A stretch of DNA of 64,000 nucleotides from Liberiplasma sp046541015 (lineage in GTDB: Bacteria > Bacillota_I > Bacilli_A > Izemoplasmatales > Izemoplasmataceae): the NCBI GenBank assembly GCA_046541015.1, contig JBKHEA010000002.1, positions 62,001-126,000 on the forward strand, written 5' to 3'. The stretch's first letter is position 1, and every line of letters starts with the position of its first letter. Made by a program: the position numbers and the translations under genes. The notes beneath the pieces were generated by a model. The model searched no databases. It was given only the letters and a program-made list of their open reading frames with translations, and was not told the origin of the DNA. This document shows, piece by piece, positions 34,691-43,962 of the stretch.

Positions 34691-35128
34691 ATGGAAAATT
34701 TAAAAGAACCGATTCATAAAATCGTTAAGCAACTTGGCTATGAACTTTACGATTTAATCTATGAAAATAGAGACGAAGATGGGCGTGTTTTAAGCGTTGA
34801 AATCGATCATCCTAAAGGCATTGACATTGATGATTGTGTTAAAGTTAGTGAAGCGGTTAGTCTATTTTTAGATGAAGTTGACCCTATTAGTGAAGCCTAT
34901 AGTTTAGAAGTGATTAGCGCTGGCGCAGAACGTTTATTAAGAAACGATGAAGAAATGCATCAAGCAATCGGAAAATATGTTCTTGTTAAAACCCTTGAAC
35001 AAACGATAGAAGGTACATTGCTTGAAGTGAATGAAACTAGTATTAAATTACTAGATAGTAAAAAGAAAAATACATTTACTATTTTAAAAGCGGATATTGA
35101 ACTCATCCGTTTGGCGATTAGTTTTTAG
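34691..35128 (+). CDS. rimP: Ribosome maturation factor RimP
   Basis: A 145-residue protein for 30S subunit maturation. It carries the two-domain RimP pattern: a start with LGYELYDLIYENR, VEIDHPKGIDIDDCVKVSEAVS, and YSLEVISAGAERLLRNDEE (where most have SSPGxxRPL), then the SH3-like end. First gene of the rimP-nusA-ylxR-ylxQ-infB-rbfA operon. ATG 34691 has AAGGAGG at 34680-34685; longer upstream frames run through the attenuator hairpin and are not used. Confidence 0.92.
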   Translation: MENLKEPIHKIVKQLGYELYDLIYENRDEDGRVLSVEIDHPKGIDIDDCVKVSEAVSLFLDEVDPISEAYSLEVISAGAERLLRNDEEMHQAIGKYVLVKTLEQTIEGTLLEVNETSIKLLDSKKKNTFTILKADIELIRLAISF

Positions 35129-35138
35129 GAGGAAAATA

Positions 35139-36218
35139 ATGAAAAGTAAAGAGTTTTTCGCAGCCTTAAATATGATTTCAGAGACGCGTGGTTTAGATAA
35201 AGACAAAGTCTTAGAAGTCATGGAACGCGGATTATTAAATGCTGTAAAAAAAGAGTTAGATTATAACGAAAATGTTCGTGTTGAATTTCAACCAGAAAAA
35301 GATGCCATTTTGGTGTTTGAAGATTTGCTCGTCGTTAAAGAAGTTTCGGATAATGGACAAATTGCTTTAAAAGAAGCCCGTGAAGAAAGAAAAACCATTA
35401 AAGTTGGCGAAATTTTAACCCGTGAGATTAAAATCAAAGATTTTGGACGCATTGCTGCAGTCAGCGTGAAACAAATTTTAACTCAAGGCTTAAAACAATT
35501 AGAACGTGAAAAGGTTTATGAAATCTTTAAAGAACGTGAAGGCGAAATGATTAATGCTGAAATTATTGCGATTAATAAAGATTTTGTTACCTTAGACCTT
35601 GGTCATAACCAAGAAACTAGCTTACCTCGTAAAGAATTATTGAAATCAGATGACGTACGTATCGAAGCTAGATTAAAAGTTTATGTTACAAAAGTTGAAA
35701 TGACTACCAAAGGCCCTAAAGTTTTTGTTTCTCGTAACGATAAAAACTTAGTTAAACGTTTAATTGAACAAACCACACCTGAAATTGCTGATGGTACCGT
35801 TGAAATTATGGGGATTGCTCGTGATGCTGGTGACCGTAGTAAGGTTGCGGTTTATTCACATGATGAGCATGTAGATCCTGTTGGAGCTGTTGTTGGCTAT
35901 AAAGGCCAACGTATTAACGATGTATTAAAAGCTTTACAAGGAGAACGTGTTGACATTTATGAATGGTCTAAAGACCCAATCATCTTAATTAAAAACTCTT
36001 TAGAACCTGCAAAAATTGTAGCGATTAATCCTAATAAAAAACTTAAATCAGCCGTGGTTATTGTTAAAGATAAAGATTTTACAAGTGCAATTGGTTCAAA
36101 AGGACAAAATGTTCGTTTAGCGGCACAATCTAGTGGATGGAAAATTGATATTAAAAGCATATCAGATGCCAAAGAATTAGGCATCAATTACCGTAGACTT
36201 GATGTCGACGATGAGTAA
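35139..36218 (+). CDS. nusA: Transcription termination/antitermination factor NusA
   Basis: A 359-residue NusA: N-terminal RNA-polymerase-binding domain (to about 125), S1 domain (about 130-200), then two KH domains with DPVGAVVGYKGQRINDVLKAL and IGSKGQNVRLAAQSSGWKIDI. The length equals the short Firmicutes form without the C-terminal repeats of E. coli. TTAGGAGG stands before the ATG. Its last codons overlap the ylxR start by 8 bp (ATGAGTAA). Confidence 0.96.
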   Translation: MKSKEFFAALNMISETRGLDKDKVLEVMERGLLNAVKKELDYNENVRVEFQPEKDAILVFEDLLVVKEVSDNGQIALKEAREERKTIKVGEILTREIKIKDFGRIAAVSVKQILTQGLKQLEREKVYEIFKEREGEMINAEIIAINKDFVTLDLGHNQETSLPRKELLKSDDVRIEARLKVYVTKVEMTTKGPKVFVSRNDKNLVKRLIEQTTPEIADGTVEIMGIARDAGDRSKVAVYSHDEHVDPVGAVVGYKGQRINDVLKALQGERVDIYEWSKDPIILIKNSLEPAKIVAINPNKKLKSAVVIVKDKDFTSAIGSKGQNVRLAAQSSGWKIDIKSISDAKELGINYRRLDVDDE

Positions 36219-36489
36219 AAAAGTTAAAAAAATTCCACTAAGAAAGTGTGTTATTTCAAACGAACGTTTACCAAAAGCCTCACTTATTCGTATTGTTAGA
36301 ACCCCGGAAAATGAAGTTAAAATTGATTTAACGGGAAAACTAAACGGACGTGGAGCCTATTTAAAACGCTCAAAAAGTGTCATAAATAAAGCCTCACAAA
36401 CAAAAAAACTTGATAGACATCTTGAAACAACCGTGCCTATGAGCATTTATGAAGACTTACTTAAGATGTTAGAAGATGGCGACCTCTAA
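36211..36489 (+). CDS. ylxR: YlxR (RnpM-type) RNA-binding protein
   Basis: A 92-residue YlxR-family protein: PLRKCVISNERLPKASLIRIVR, then VKIDLTGKLNGRGAYL with the GRGAY motif, and a DRHLE tail. Family members bind RNA and in Bacillus one modulates RNase P. ATG 36211 overlaps the nusA stop; there is no good ribosome binding site, so it probably relies on termination-reinitiation. Confidence 0.9.
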   Translation: MSKKVKKIPLRKCVISNERLPKASLIRIVRTPENEVKIDLTGKLNGRGAYLKRSKSVINKASQTKKLDRHLETTVPMSIYEDLLKMLEDGDL

Positions 36490-36772
36490 AATCCTTAATC
36501 TATTAGGCCTTGCCAAAAGGGCAGGGAAGATTATTGATGGAGAAGGTAGAGTCTTATCAAGTTTTAAATCAGAAAAATCCATGCTAATCTTTTTAGCAAG
36601 TGATACTGGAGAAAACATCAAAAAAAAGATTTTAGATAAAGCACGCTTTTATCAAGTTGAGGTGAACCAAACCTATACTACTGACGAACTAAGTCGTGCA
36701 ATCGGGAAAAACAACCGAAAAGTTTTAGCGCTCATTGATAAGAATTTTATTGATCTAATCGCTAAAAATTAA
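36476..36772 (+). CDS. ylxQ: YlxQ, L7Ae-family RNA-binding protein
   Basis: A 98-residue L7Ae/L30e-fold protein that recognises kink-turn RNA. The start KILNLLGLAKRAGKIIDGEGRV and the later FLASDTGENIKKKI and GKNNRKVLALIDKNF fit YlxQ of the nusA operon. The start overlaps the ylxR end by 14 bp. Confidence 0.88.
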   Translation: MATSKILNLLGLAKRAGKIIDGEGRVLSSFKSEKSMLIFLASDTGENIKKKILDKARFYQVEVNQTYTTDELSRAIGKNNRKVLALIDKNFIDLIAKN

Positions 36773-36791
36773 AAGAAAGAGGTGACTTTTG

Positions 36792-38636
36792 ATGGAAAAA
36801 AAGAAAAAGCACATCAAAAAACACAAAAAAAATACCGAAACAAGAAAGACCAACATTCCAACTTCAAAAGATAATACTGCCAGTAACGTTGTTTATTACA
36901 AACAAGATATGACAGTGATTGAACTTTCTGAAGCGTTAAACAAACCGGTGGGTGATGTCATTAAAAAAGCTATGATGCTTGGTGTAATGGCAACACAAAA
37001 CCAAAGTTTAGATCGTGATACAGCTGAACTTATTGTCTTAGAATATGACAAAGAATTAAAAGATGAGCGTGTCACTGATGTTACAAGATTTGATGAAATG
37101 GTCTTAGAAGACAAAGAAGAAGATTTAGTAACCAGACCACCAGTTGTAACCATCATGGGACACGTTGACCATGGAAAAACGACCTTACTTGATACGATTA
37201 GACATGCTAGAGTAACCGCGGGTGAAGCTGGCGGGATTACTCAACATATTGGAGCGTATCAATATGTAACGCCTGAAGGTAAAGCGATTACTTTTATTGA
37301 TACACCTGGCCATGCTGCTTTCACAGAAATGCGTGCTCGTGGGGCGTTGATTACAGATATTACGGTCTTAGTCGTTGCTGCTGATGATGGGGTTATGCCT
37401 CAAACAAAAGAAGCGATTGATCATGCGAAAGCCGCAGGATGCCCAATCATTGTTGCAGTTAATAAAATGGACCGCCCAGGCGCAAATCCAGAACGTGTTA
37501 AACAAGAATTAACAGATCATGGATTAGTTGCTGAAGATTGGGGTGGGGATACTATATTTGTAGAAATGTCTGCTTTAAAAGGTGAAGGCGTTGATGAACT
37601 CATTGAAATGCTTTTATTAACTGCTGAAGTAGAAGATTTTAAAGCCAATCCAAACCGTTTAGCAACAGGGACAGTCATTGAATCTAAACTTGATAAAGGT
37701 AGAGGGCCAGTGGCAACCTTGTTAATTCAAAATGGTACCCTTAAAAAAGGTGATACCTTAGTCGTTGGTGATACTTATGGTCGCGTCCGCACCATGACTA
37801 ATGACTTGGGCAATGAACTTGATGAAGCCTTACCAAGCGCAGCGGTTGAGGTAACTGGTTTAAATGATGTGCCTCAAGCAGGCGACCCTTTCATGGTCTT
37901 TGTTGATGAAAAAGAAGCTCGACAAATATCTGAAGAAAGAACCCACCGTTCTTGGCAAGAAGAACGTGGTGTTTCAAAAGCGATGAGTTTAGATGAAATG
38001 TTTGCAAATGCCCAAGAAGGTGATATCAAAGAACTCCGTATTGTCATCAAAGGTGATACTCATGGTTCAATTGAAGCACTCCGCGGGGCGTTAGAAAACA
38101 TTGACGTAGAAGGCGCTAAAATTGATATCATTCGTTCAAGCGTTGGAACCATCACAGAAACCGATGTTACCCTTGCCTTAGCAAGTGAAGCCATTATTAT
38201 TGGCTTTAACGTACGTCCAGCCGCAACCGTAAGAGAAATGGCAAGTGATAAAGGTATTGAAATTCGTTTATATAATATTATTTATAAAGCCATCGAAGAA
38301 GTAGAACTAGCTTTAAAAGGTATGTTAGACCCTGAATTTAAAGAAGTGGTTACCGGTCAAGCGACCGTTCGTGAAACCTTTAAAGTTTCTAAAGTTGGTA
38401 CCATCGCAGGCTGTTATGTTACGGATGGTTTCATTAAACGTGATGCATTAGTTCGAGTCATCCGTGATGGCATTGTTATTTATGAAGGAAACCTTGGGAC
38501 TTTAAAACGTTTTAAAGATGATGTTAAAGAAGTTAAACAAGGCTTTGAATGTGGGATAACCATTGAAAAATTTAATGACATCAAAGAAGGCGACGTTATC
38601 GAAGCCTCAATCATGAAAGAAGTGGATCGAAAATGA
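36792..38636 (+). CDS. infB: Translation initiation factor IF-2
   Basis: A 614-residue IF-2, much shorter than the 700-900 residues of most Firmicutes; the N-terminal region is reduced to a Lys-rich stretch of about 40 residues before the IF2_N domain. The G domain shows GHVDHGKTTLLD (G1), GGITQHIG, DTPGHAAF (G3), NKMD (G4) and SALKG (G5). The short form is typical of Mollicutes. The start is ATG 36792, with AGAGGTGA before it; a TTG directly 5' is less likely. Confidence 0.96.
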   Translation: MEKKKKHIKKHKKNTETRKTNIPTSKDNTASNVVYYKQDMTVIELSEALNKPVGDVIKKAMMLGVMATQNQSLDRDTAELIVLEYDKELKDERVTDVTRFDEMVLEDKEEDLVTRPPVVTIMGHVDHGKTTLLDTIRHARVTAGEAGGITQHIGAYQYVTPEGKAITFIDTPGHAAFTEMRARGALITDITVLVVAADDGVMPQTKEAIDHAKAAGCPIIVAVNKMDRPGANPERVKQELTDHGLVAEDWGGDTIFVEMSALKGEGVDELIEMLLLTAEVEDFKANPNRLATGTVIESKLDKGRGPVATLLIQNGTLKKGDTLVVGDTYGRVRTMTNDLGNELDEALPSAAVEVTGLNDVPQAGDPFMVFVDEKEARQISEERTHRSWQEERGVSKAMSLDEMFANAQEGDIKELRIVIKGDTHGSIEALRGALENIDVEGAKIDIIRSSVGTITETDVTLALASEAIIIGFNVRPAATVREMASDKGIEIRLYNIIYKAIEEVELALKGMLDPEFKEVVTGQATVRETFKVSKVGTIAGCYVTDGFIKRDALVRVIRDGIVIYEGNLGTLKRFKDDVKEVKQGFECGITIEKFNDIKEGDVIEASIMKEVDRK

Positions 38637-38977
38637 GTAGTAAACACGCACATTTAGAATCAACCATCTTAAGAGCTTTGACAGAAATTATTCGTACTGA
38701 AGTTAAAGATCCTAATGTTGATTTTGTGACTTTAACTGCAATTAAACTAACTAATGATTTATCATACCTAACGATTTACTATACTAATTTAGATGAAAAT
38801 AAAAAACCAAGCGTCCATAAAGCATTAGAGCGCTCTAAACCGTTTATTCGTACGATGCTTGGGAAGAAAGTTAAAATCCGTAAACTTCCAGAACTCATCT
38901 TTAAATACGATGATTCCTTAGATTATGGGAATAAGATTGAACGCGGATTAAAAGAAGTCCTAAAAGACGATAAATAG
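38633..38977 (+). CDS. rbfA: Ribosome-binding factor A
   Basis: A 114-residue KH-type protein needed for late 30S maturation. Visible RbfA pattern: ILRALTEIIRTEVKDPNV, LTNDLSYLTIYYTNL, RTMLGKKVKIRKLPELIFKYDDSLDYG. It overlaps the infB stop by 4 bp and ends the operon; truB and ribF, which often follow, are absent. Confidence 0.93.
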   Translation: MSSKHAHLESTILRALTEIIRTEVKDPNVDFVTLTAIKLTNDLSYLTIYYTNLDENKKPSVHKALERSKPFIRTMLGKKVKIRKLPELIFKYDDSLDYGNKIERGLKEVLKDDK

Positions 38978-39003
38978 AAGATGCGAAAGCATCTTTTATT
39001 TTT
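38978..39003 (+). terminator. Intrinsic terminator of the nusA-infB operon
   Basis: AAGATGC / GCATCTT with GAAA tetraloop and T-rich tail. Confidence 0.85.
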
Positions 39004-39050
39004 GTATCAACGCGTTTAATGCTATAATATACTGGTTAAGGAGGTTATGT

Positions 39051-40826
39051 ATGATTAAAGATAAACTAAAACTCATCCCATCAAAACCTGGGTCTTATCA
39101 AATGAAAGATAGTCATGGTAACATTATTTATGTTGGGAAAGCTAAAAACCTAAAAAACCGCTTAACAACTTATTTTACAGGTTCACATGATTATAAAACA
39201 ACGAAAATGGTTCAAGCCATTGCTGATTTTGAATATATTGTCACCAATACTGAGTTAGAAGCTTTAATACTAGAAATTGATTTAATTAAAAAATATAGTC
39301 CACGTTTTAATATTTTACTAACTGATGATAAGAGTTATCCATATATTGAAATAACCAAAGAACGCCATCCTAAACTTGTTGTTACACGTCCTATGAATAA
39401 AACCAATAAAAATTTATTTGGGCCTTACCCCAATGTTAAAGCAGCGCGTGATACGTTACGTTTACTAAATAAACTCTATCCCTTAAGAAAATGTCATAAA
39501 CTTCCAAATGAACCATGCCTATATTACCATCTTGGCCAATGTTTAGCCCCATGTATTCATAAAGTTGAAGTTAGTACGTATCAAGATATTGCCTCTAGTA
39601 TTGCCCGCTTTTTAAAAGGTGATAACGCTAAAATTCTTAAATCATTAGAAGAAAAAATGTATGAAGCAAGTCAGGCTTTAGAATTTGAGCGTGCTCAAGA
39701 ATATAAAACAACCATTGAAGCCATCAAAACAACAACCGAACAACAAGTGGTTAATTTAAGTGACTTAAAGGACCGAGATATTATTGCGCTTGCATCTGAT
39801 GAAGATCATGTAGCAATTGAAATTTTCTTCATCCGTAATGGTAAAATTAATGCCCGTGATAAAACCCTCATTCCCTATTATGTGGATAAAGATCAAGCAG
39901 CGCTTGATTATCTTATTCAGTTTTATCAAGCCTATCCGATTCCAAGCGAAGTATTAAGTAATCAAGCAGAACTTTTAAATCCGCTTGAAGCATTATTTGA
40001 CACACGCGTCATAACGCCACAAAAAGGCGAAAAAAAGAAACTACTTGATTTAGCCATCGTCAATGCTAAACAATCATTAAGTGAACAAGTGCTCCTTTTA
40101 AAACGAAAAACTGAAAAGACTTTTGGTGCATTAGATGAACTATCAGAACTTTTAAACATTCCAACCCCATATCATATAGAAGCATTTGATAATTCGCACT
40201 TATTTGGGACATATCCTGTAAGTAGTATGGTTGTATTTAAAAACGCCGTCCCATCAAAAAAAGATTACCGTAAATATAAACTTGATTATGAAGCCAACAA
40301 ACAATCAGGTGATACCATGCAAATGGAAGAAGTCTTATATAGACGTTATCAAAAAGTCTTACTAGAGGATTTAAAACGCCCTGATTTAATTTTAGTAGAT
40401 GGCGGTATCCATCAACTAAATACCGCAAAAAAAGTTATTAGTTCACTAGGGTTAAAGATCCCTATTGCGGGACTTGTAAAAAATGAAAAACATAAAACCT
40501 CACACATAATTGATATGAATGATAGTGAAATCAGTATCAGCAATAATTCTAAACTCTTTTTATTACTAAGTTTCATTCAAGATGAAGCCCATCGCTTTGC
40601 GGTTACCTTCCATAAAGATTTAAGATCAAAAGGGATCTATGCAACCATCTTAGATAAAATCGATGGGGTTGGCGACAAAACAAAGAAGAAACTGCTTAAC
40701 CATTTTAAAACCATTCAAAACATGAAACAAGCCCGTTTTGAAGATTTTAAAGCTCTACACATTAATGAACCAACGATAAAAAATATCATGGCCGCGCTCC
40801 GTGAAGAAGACAAGGTGAAATCATGA
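39051..40826 (+). CDS. uvrC: Excinuclease ABC subunit C
   Basis: A 591-residue nucleotide-excision-repair nuclease. In order: GIY-YIG domain (KPGSYQMKDSHGNIIYVGKAKNL), the Cys-rich part (CLYYHLGQCLAPC), UVR motif (EEKMYEASQALEFERAQEYK), RNase H-like UvrC domain with IEAFDNSHLFGTYPVSSMVVF and DLILVDGGIHQ, and the helix-hairpin-helix end (IDGVGDKTKKKLLNHF). TATAAT (39023-39028) and AAGGAGG precede it. The end overlaps the exonuclease gene by 4 bp. Confidence 0.95.
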   Translation: MIKDKLKLIPSKPGSYQMKDSHGNIIYVGKAKNLKNRLTTYFTGSHDYKTTKMVQAIADFEYIVTNTELEALILEIDLIKKYSPRFNILLTDDKSYPYIEITKERHPKLVVTRPMNKTNKNLFGPYPNVKAARDTLRLLNKLYPLRKCHKLPNEPCLYYHLGQCLAPCIHKVEVSTYQDIASSIARFLKGDNAKILKSLEEKMYEASQALEFERAQEYKTTIEAIKTTTEQQVVNLSDLKDRDIIALASDEDHVAIEIFFIRNGKINARDKTLIPYYVDKDQAALDYLIQFYQAYPIPSEVLSNQAELLNPLEALFDTRVITPQKGEKKKLLDLAIVNAKQSLSEQVLLLKRKTEKTFGALDELSELLNIPTPYHIEAFDNSHLFGTYPVSSMVVFKNAVPSKKDYRKYKLDYEANKQSGDTMQMEEVLYRRYQKVLLEDLKRPDLILVDGGIHQLNTAKKVISSLGLKIPIAGLVKNEKHKTSHIIDMNDSEISISNNSKLFLLLSFIQDEAHRFAVTFHKDLRSKGIYATILDKIDGVGDKTKKKLLNHFKTIQNMKQARFEDFKALHINEPTIKNIMAALREEDKVKS

Positions 40827-41704
40827 CAACCACTATAAATGGCATTATTTTAGGGGTCAATGAACTCGATCGCATTGTAAAGATAAAAACACGTAAAAGA
40901 ATTTATTACGTTTATTTTCAGCGCGCTATGTTTAATCAATTCAGCCAGTTTTTTGACCTTGATAACCGGATTAAATTAAGTATAAAAACCCAAAATCCAC
41001 AAACGAAAAAACACCGATATTTAGCCATTAATGTTGAAATTATTCAAAGACATTCTTTAAGAAAAATTATTGCATTATTTAGCATGCACACCCTCGCAGA
41101 AGATACTCAGAAGTTTATAAACGATTTAGACTATAAACTCTTTTTAGACTTAGAAATGTCAATGCATCCTTACCGTAAAGACGCTAATTTTATCCAAGAA
41201 ATCATTCAAGTTGGTTATGTCATTGCTAATAAGGATGATGAAATCATTAAACACTATCAAACCATCATAAAACCTACCATCCACCCAACACTAACTAAAA
41301 GAACGCTTAAGTTTTTAGATATTACCCAAGAAATAGTGAATCAGGGGGTTGATTTTAAAACGTTTTATGATGAATTTTATGCGGATATCTTAAAATATAA
41401 CCCTGCGATTGTTGTATGGGGAAAAAATGATCATCTTGCTTTAAAAGAAGCCTATCAACTTTATAAAATGCCTTCTTTAACAAAAAAGACACGTTTTGTA
41501 AATTTATTAAACCTTCATAAAACAATCTATCATTTAAAAAATGATTTAGGGTTACTTAAAGCTTACCAACTCTATGGCTATGAAATTGATAATCAACGTC
41601 ACGATGCCTATGAAGATGCACTTATGACTTATAAGATTTTCCTTGGCTTTAAGGCCGTATTAAACGGTTTAAAAAGTGTTGCGATTGAACAAGTAAAAAA
41701 TTGA
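40823..41704 (+). CDS. DEDDh exonuclease-domain protein with an N-terminal OB-like extension
   Basis: A 293-residue protein. Residues 110-275 form a DnaQ-like 3'-5' exonuclease: FLDLEMSM (first Asp and Glu), the internal KNDHLALKEAY with Asp, and RHDAYEDALMTYKIF with the His-Asp pair. Residues 1-100 are a basic, beta-rich region (IILGVNELDRIVKIKTRK, IKLSIKTQNPQTKKHRY) that may bind nucleic acid. Related KapD-type proteins lack this extension as far as I know. Coupled to uvrC by a 4-bp overlap, which hints at a repair role. Confidence 0.75.
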   Translation: MTTTINGIILGVNELDRIVKIKTRKRIYYVYFQRAMFNQFSQFFDLDNRIKLSIKTQNPQTKKHRYLAINVEIIQRHSLRKIIALFSMHTLAEDTQKFINDLDYKLFLDLEMSMHPYRKDANFIQEIIQVGYVIANKDDEIIKHYQTIIKPTIHPTLTKRTLKFLDITQEIVNQGVDFKTFYDEFYADILKYNPAIVVWGKNDHLALKEAYQLYKMPSLTKKTRFVNLLNLHKTIYHLKNDLGLLKAYQLYGYEIDNQRHDAYEDALMTYKIFLGFKAVLNGLKSVAIEQVKN

Positions 41705-41740
41705 CTTAAATTTTACTAATAATTTAAGTCAATTTTTTTT
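41695..41740 (+). terminator. Intrinsic terminator after the uvrC-exonuclease pair
   Basis: A 14-bp stem AATTGACTTAAATT / AATTTAAGTCAATT, then T-run. Its loop contains TTTTACTA, equal to a half of the operator before the LacI-type gene. Confidence 0.9.
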
Positions 41741-41768
41741 AATAAGGCTTGATATCATTACATAATGC

Positions 41769-41795
41769 TAGTAAAATAGAAGTATAATTTTACTA
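41769..41795 (+). promoter_or_regulatory. Promoter and operator of the galactose operon
   Basis: A perfect 9-bp inverted repeat TAGTAAAAT (41769-41777) / ATTTTACTA (41787-41795) with 9 bases between encloses the TATAAT box (41783-41788). Half-sites of TTTACTA type are typical for GalR-like proteins in lactic acid bacteria. This suggests that the LacI-type protein represses its own operon. Confidence 0.7.
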
Positions 41796-41809
41796 AAGGG
41801 GTGACATTA

Positions 41810-42784
41810 TTGGTAACCTTAAAAACCATCGCAGATAAACTTGGCGTATCTATTACTACGGTTTCACGGGTCTTAAACCATGATGAAACGTTAAGCGTAA
41901 ATCCAAAGACTAAACAGTTAATTTTGGATACAGCGAAAGCTATGAATTATCAAGTTAAATCTCAAAAAGGTAAGAAACGCTTAATTGGAGTCGTAATTTG
42001 GATGAAACAAGATGATGAACTAAGAGACCCTTATTTCATGGAAATCCGACATGGTATAGAACGTTTAGCAGAAGAAGAAAAAATCTTTATCATGACACTT
42101 TATAAAGAACATGGCCATTATGATTTAAAGAAACTTGAAGGGGTCGATGGACTCATCTGTATTGGTAAGTTTACAAAATCAGAAACCCTTAATTTTGAAA
42201 AACTAACAAAAGCCATTATCTATGTTGATTTTTCACCTGATCCCTTAGCGTTTGATAGCATCATGATCGACTATCAAAAAAGCGTGAGTCAAGTGATGGA
42301 ATACATTTTGCATAAAAACTATAAACCGATTGGGTTTATAGGGGGTAAAGAGGCTATAGGAAAAAATATTGTTGGCGAATACCGCGAGCGTTATACAAAG
42401 CAATATTTACTTGAAAGAAATTTATTAAGTTTAGATCATTTTCATATTGATGCTTTTTCATTTGAAAGTGGGTATCAGTTAATGAAAGAAGCCTTAAAAA
42501 ATCCCGCTAGAGTTTATTTTTGCGCCAGTGATATGATTGCCTTTGGCGCAATCAAAGCGCTTCATGAAGCAGGGAAAATGATACCTGATGATGTTGCGAT
42601 TATTGGGTTTAATGATATTGCTCAAGCATCATTTATTCACCCTTCACTGACAACCTTAAAAGTCTATACTGAAACGATGGGGGAAGAAGCCTTACATGCG
42701 TTAATTAGAAGACTTGATCATCCTAGTAAACAACCCATCAAGCGTGTTGTACCAACAAAATTAGTGATTCGCCAATCGGCTTAG
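41810..42784 (+). CDS. galR: LacI/GalR-family transcriptional regulator of the gal operon
   Basis: About 324 residues: N-terminal LacI HTH (TIADKLGVSITTVSRVLNHD) and a periplasmic-binding-like sensor domain with SDMIAFGAIKALHEAGKMIPDDVAIIGFND and PSLTTLKVYTETMGEEA. The start is TTG 41810, 6 nt after AAAGGGGTGA; an in-frame GTG at 41801 is part of that ribosome binding site. It heads galR-galK-galE-galT-galM. The ligand is likely galactose or a related sugar (inference from neighbours). Confidence 0.85.
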   Translation: MVTLKTIADKLGVSITTVSRVLNHDETLSVNPKTKQLILDTAKAMNYQVKSQKGKKRLIGVVIWMKQDDELRDPYFMEIRHGIERLAEEEKIFIMTLYKEHGHYDLKKLEGVDGLICIGKFTKSETLNFEKLTKAIIYVDFSPDPLAFDSIMIDYQKSVSQVMEYILHKNYKPIGFIGGKEAIGKNIVGEYRERYTKQYLLERNLLSLDHFHIDAFSFESGYQLMKEALKNPARVYFCASDMIAFGAIKALHEAGKMIPDDVAIIGFNDIAQASFIHPSLTTLKVYTETMGEEALHALIRRLDHPSKQPIKRVVPTKLVIRQSA

Positions 42785-42794
42785 GAGGAAAACG

Positions 42795-43961
42795 ATGAAA
42801 AAACTATTATTAGAAAATCATAAGAAAATTTTTAACAAAACACCGCATGCATTTTATTTTTCACCAGGACGTGTCAACCTTATCGGAGAACATGTTGATT
42901 ATAGTGGGGGTCATGTATTACCTATGGCATTAACGGTTGGGACTTATGCCAGTGTGTCTTTAAGTGAAGATAAATTTTATCATGTATTTTCTGAAAACTA
43001 TCCTGAGGGCATCAAATTAATTGATCCATCAGATTTAGATTACAAGCCAGATGATGGGTATATGAACTATATTAAAGGCATGCTTTATAAAATGATTTGG
43101 GAAAAACATGACATCTTAGTTCCTTTAAATATCTATATTTATGGAAATTTACCAACAGGGGCTGGTTTAAGTTCTTCAGCTTCATTAGAATTACTCATTG
43201 GTAAGATTTTAGAAAGTGAAAACCAATTAGAAATTAATCCGATTAAAATGGTTAAATATGCTAAATATGTCGAAAATATTTACATGGGCTTATCAAGTGG
43301 CATTATGGATCAATTTGTCATTATGCACGGAAAAAAAGATCACGCTGTTTTCTTAAATACTAAGGATTTAAGTTTTGAATATGTACCATTTAAATTAAAA
43401 GATCACACGTTAATTTTAATGAACACAAACCGTAAACGTGGCTTAGTTGATTCTAAATACAATGAAAGAGCTAAGAGTGTTGAAGAAGGTCGTAAGCATT
43501 TCCTTCATTTAAGACCCATAAGCGTTTTATGTGATTTAACGATTAATGAGTTTTCTAAGTTGCGTGACACGTTACATGATAAAACCGTTATTAAGCGTGT
43601 TGAACATGTTGTATTTGAGAATCATCGTACCATTCAAGCGCGTGACGCGTTAGCGTTTAACGACTTTAAAATGTTTGGTGATTTTATGAATCAAAGCCAT
43701 CAATCCTTAGATGTCTTATTTGAAGTTTCTTGTGAAGAATTAAATTACCTTGTGGATTATCATCTCGCACAAGGTGCCTTAGGCGCACGTATGACTGGGG
43801 CAGGATTTGGGGGCACAATGATTGCCTTATATGAAAACGAAAAACTCCCAAAAAACTTTGATAAATTAAAAGAAGATTATTATAAATTATTCAAAAAAGA
43901 TATCGATATTATCGCTAGTGATGCTGGTGATGGCGTAAGAAAACTAAAAGGAGATTTCTAA
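42795..43961 (+). CDS. galK: Galactokinase
   Basis: A 388-residue GHMP kinase phosphorylating galactose at C1. Signatures: FSPGRVNLIGEHVDYSGGHVL (galactokinase signature), the ATP loop LPTGAGLSSSASLEL, SSGIMDQF, and GARMTGAGFGGTMIAL near the end. AGGAGG stands 6 nt before the ATG. Second gene of the Leloir operon. Confidence 0.96.
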   Translation: MKKLLLENHKKIFNKTPHAFYFSPGRVNLIGEHVDYSGGHVLPMALTVGTYASVSLSEDKFYHVFSENYPEGIKLIDPSDLDYKPDDGYMNYIKGMLYKMIWEKHDILVPLNIYIYGNLPTGAGLSSSASLELLIGKILESENQLEINPIKMVKYAKYVENIYMGLSSGIMDQFVIMHGKKDHAVFLNTKDLSFEYVPFKLKDHTLILMNTNRKRGLVDSKYNERAKSVEEGRKHFLHLRPISVLCDLTINEFSKLRDTLHDKTVIKRVEHVVFENHRTIQARDALAFNDFKMFGDFMNQSHQSLDVLFEVSCEELNYLVDYHLAQGALGARMTGAGFGGTMIALYENEKLPKNFDKLKEDYYKLFKKDIDIIASDAGDGVRKLKGDF

Positions 43962-43962
43962 T

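Noticed and set aside
41810..42784. LacI-type protein as CcpA
   Set aside because: It heads the galactose operon, has its own TTTACTA-type operator, and the HPr-contact features of CcpA could not be confirmed; GalR-like is the simpler call.
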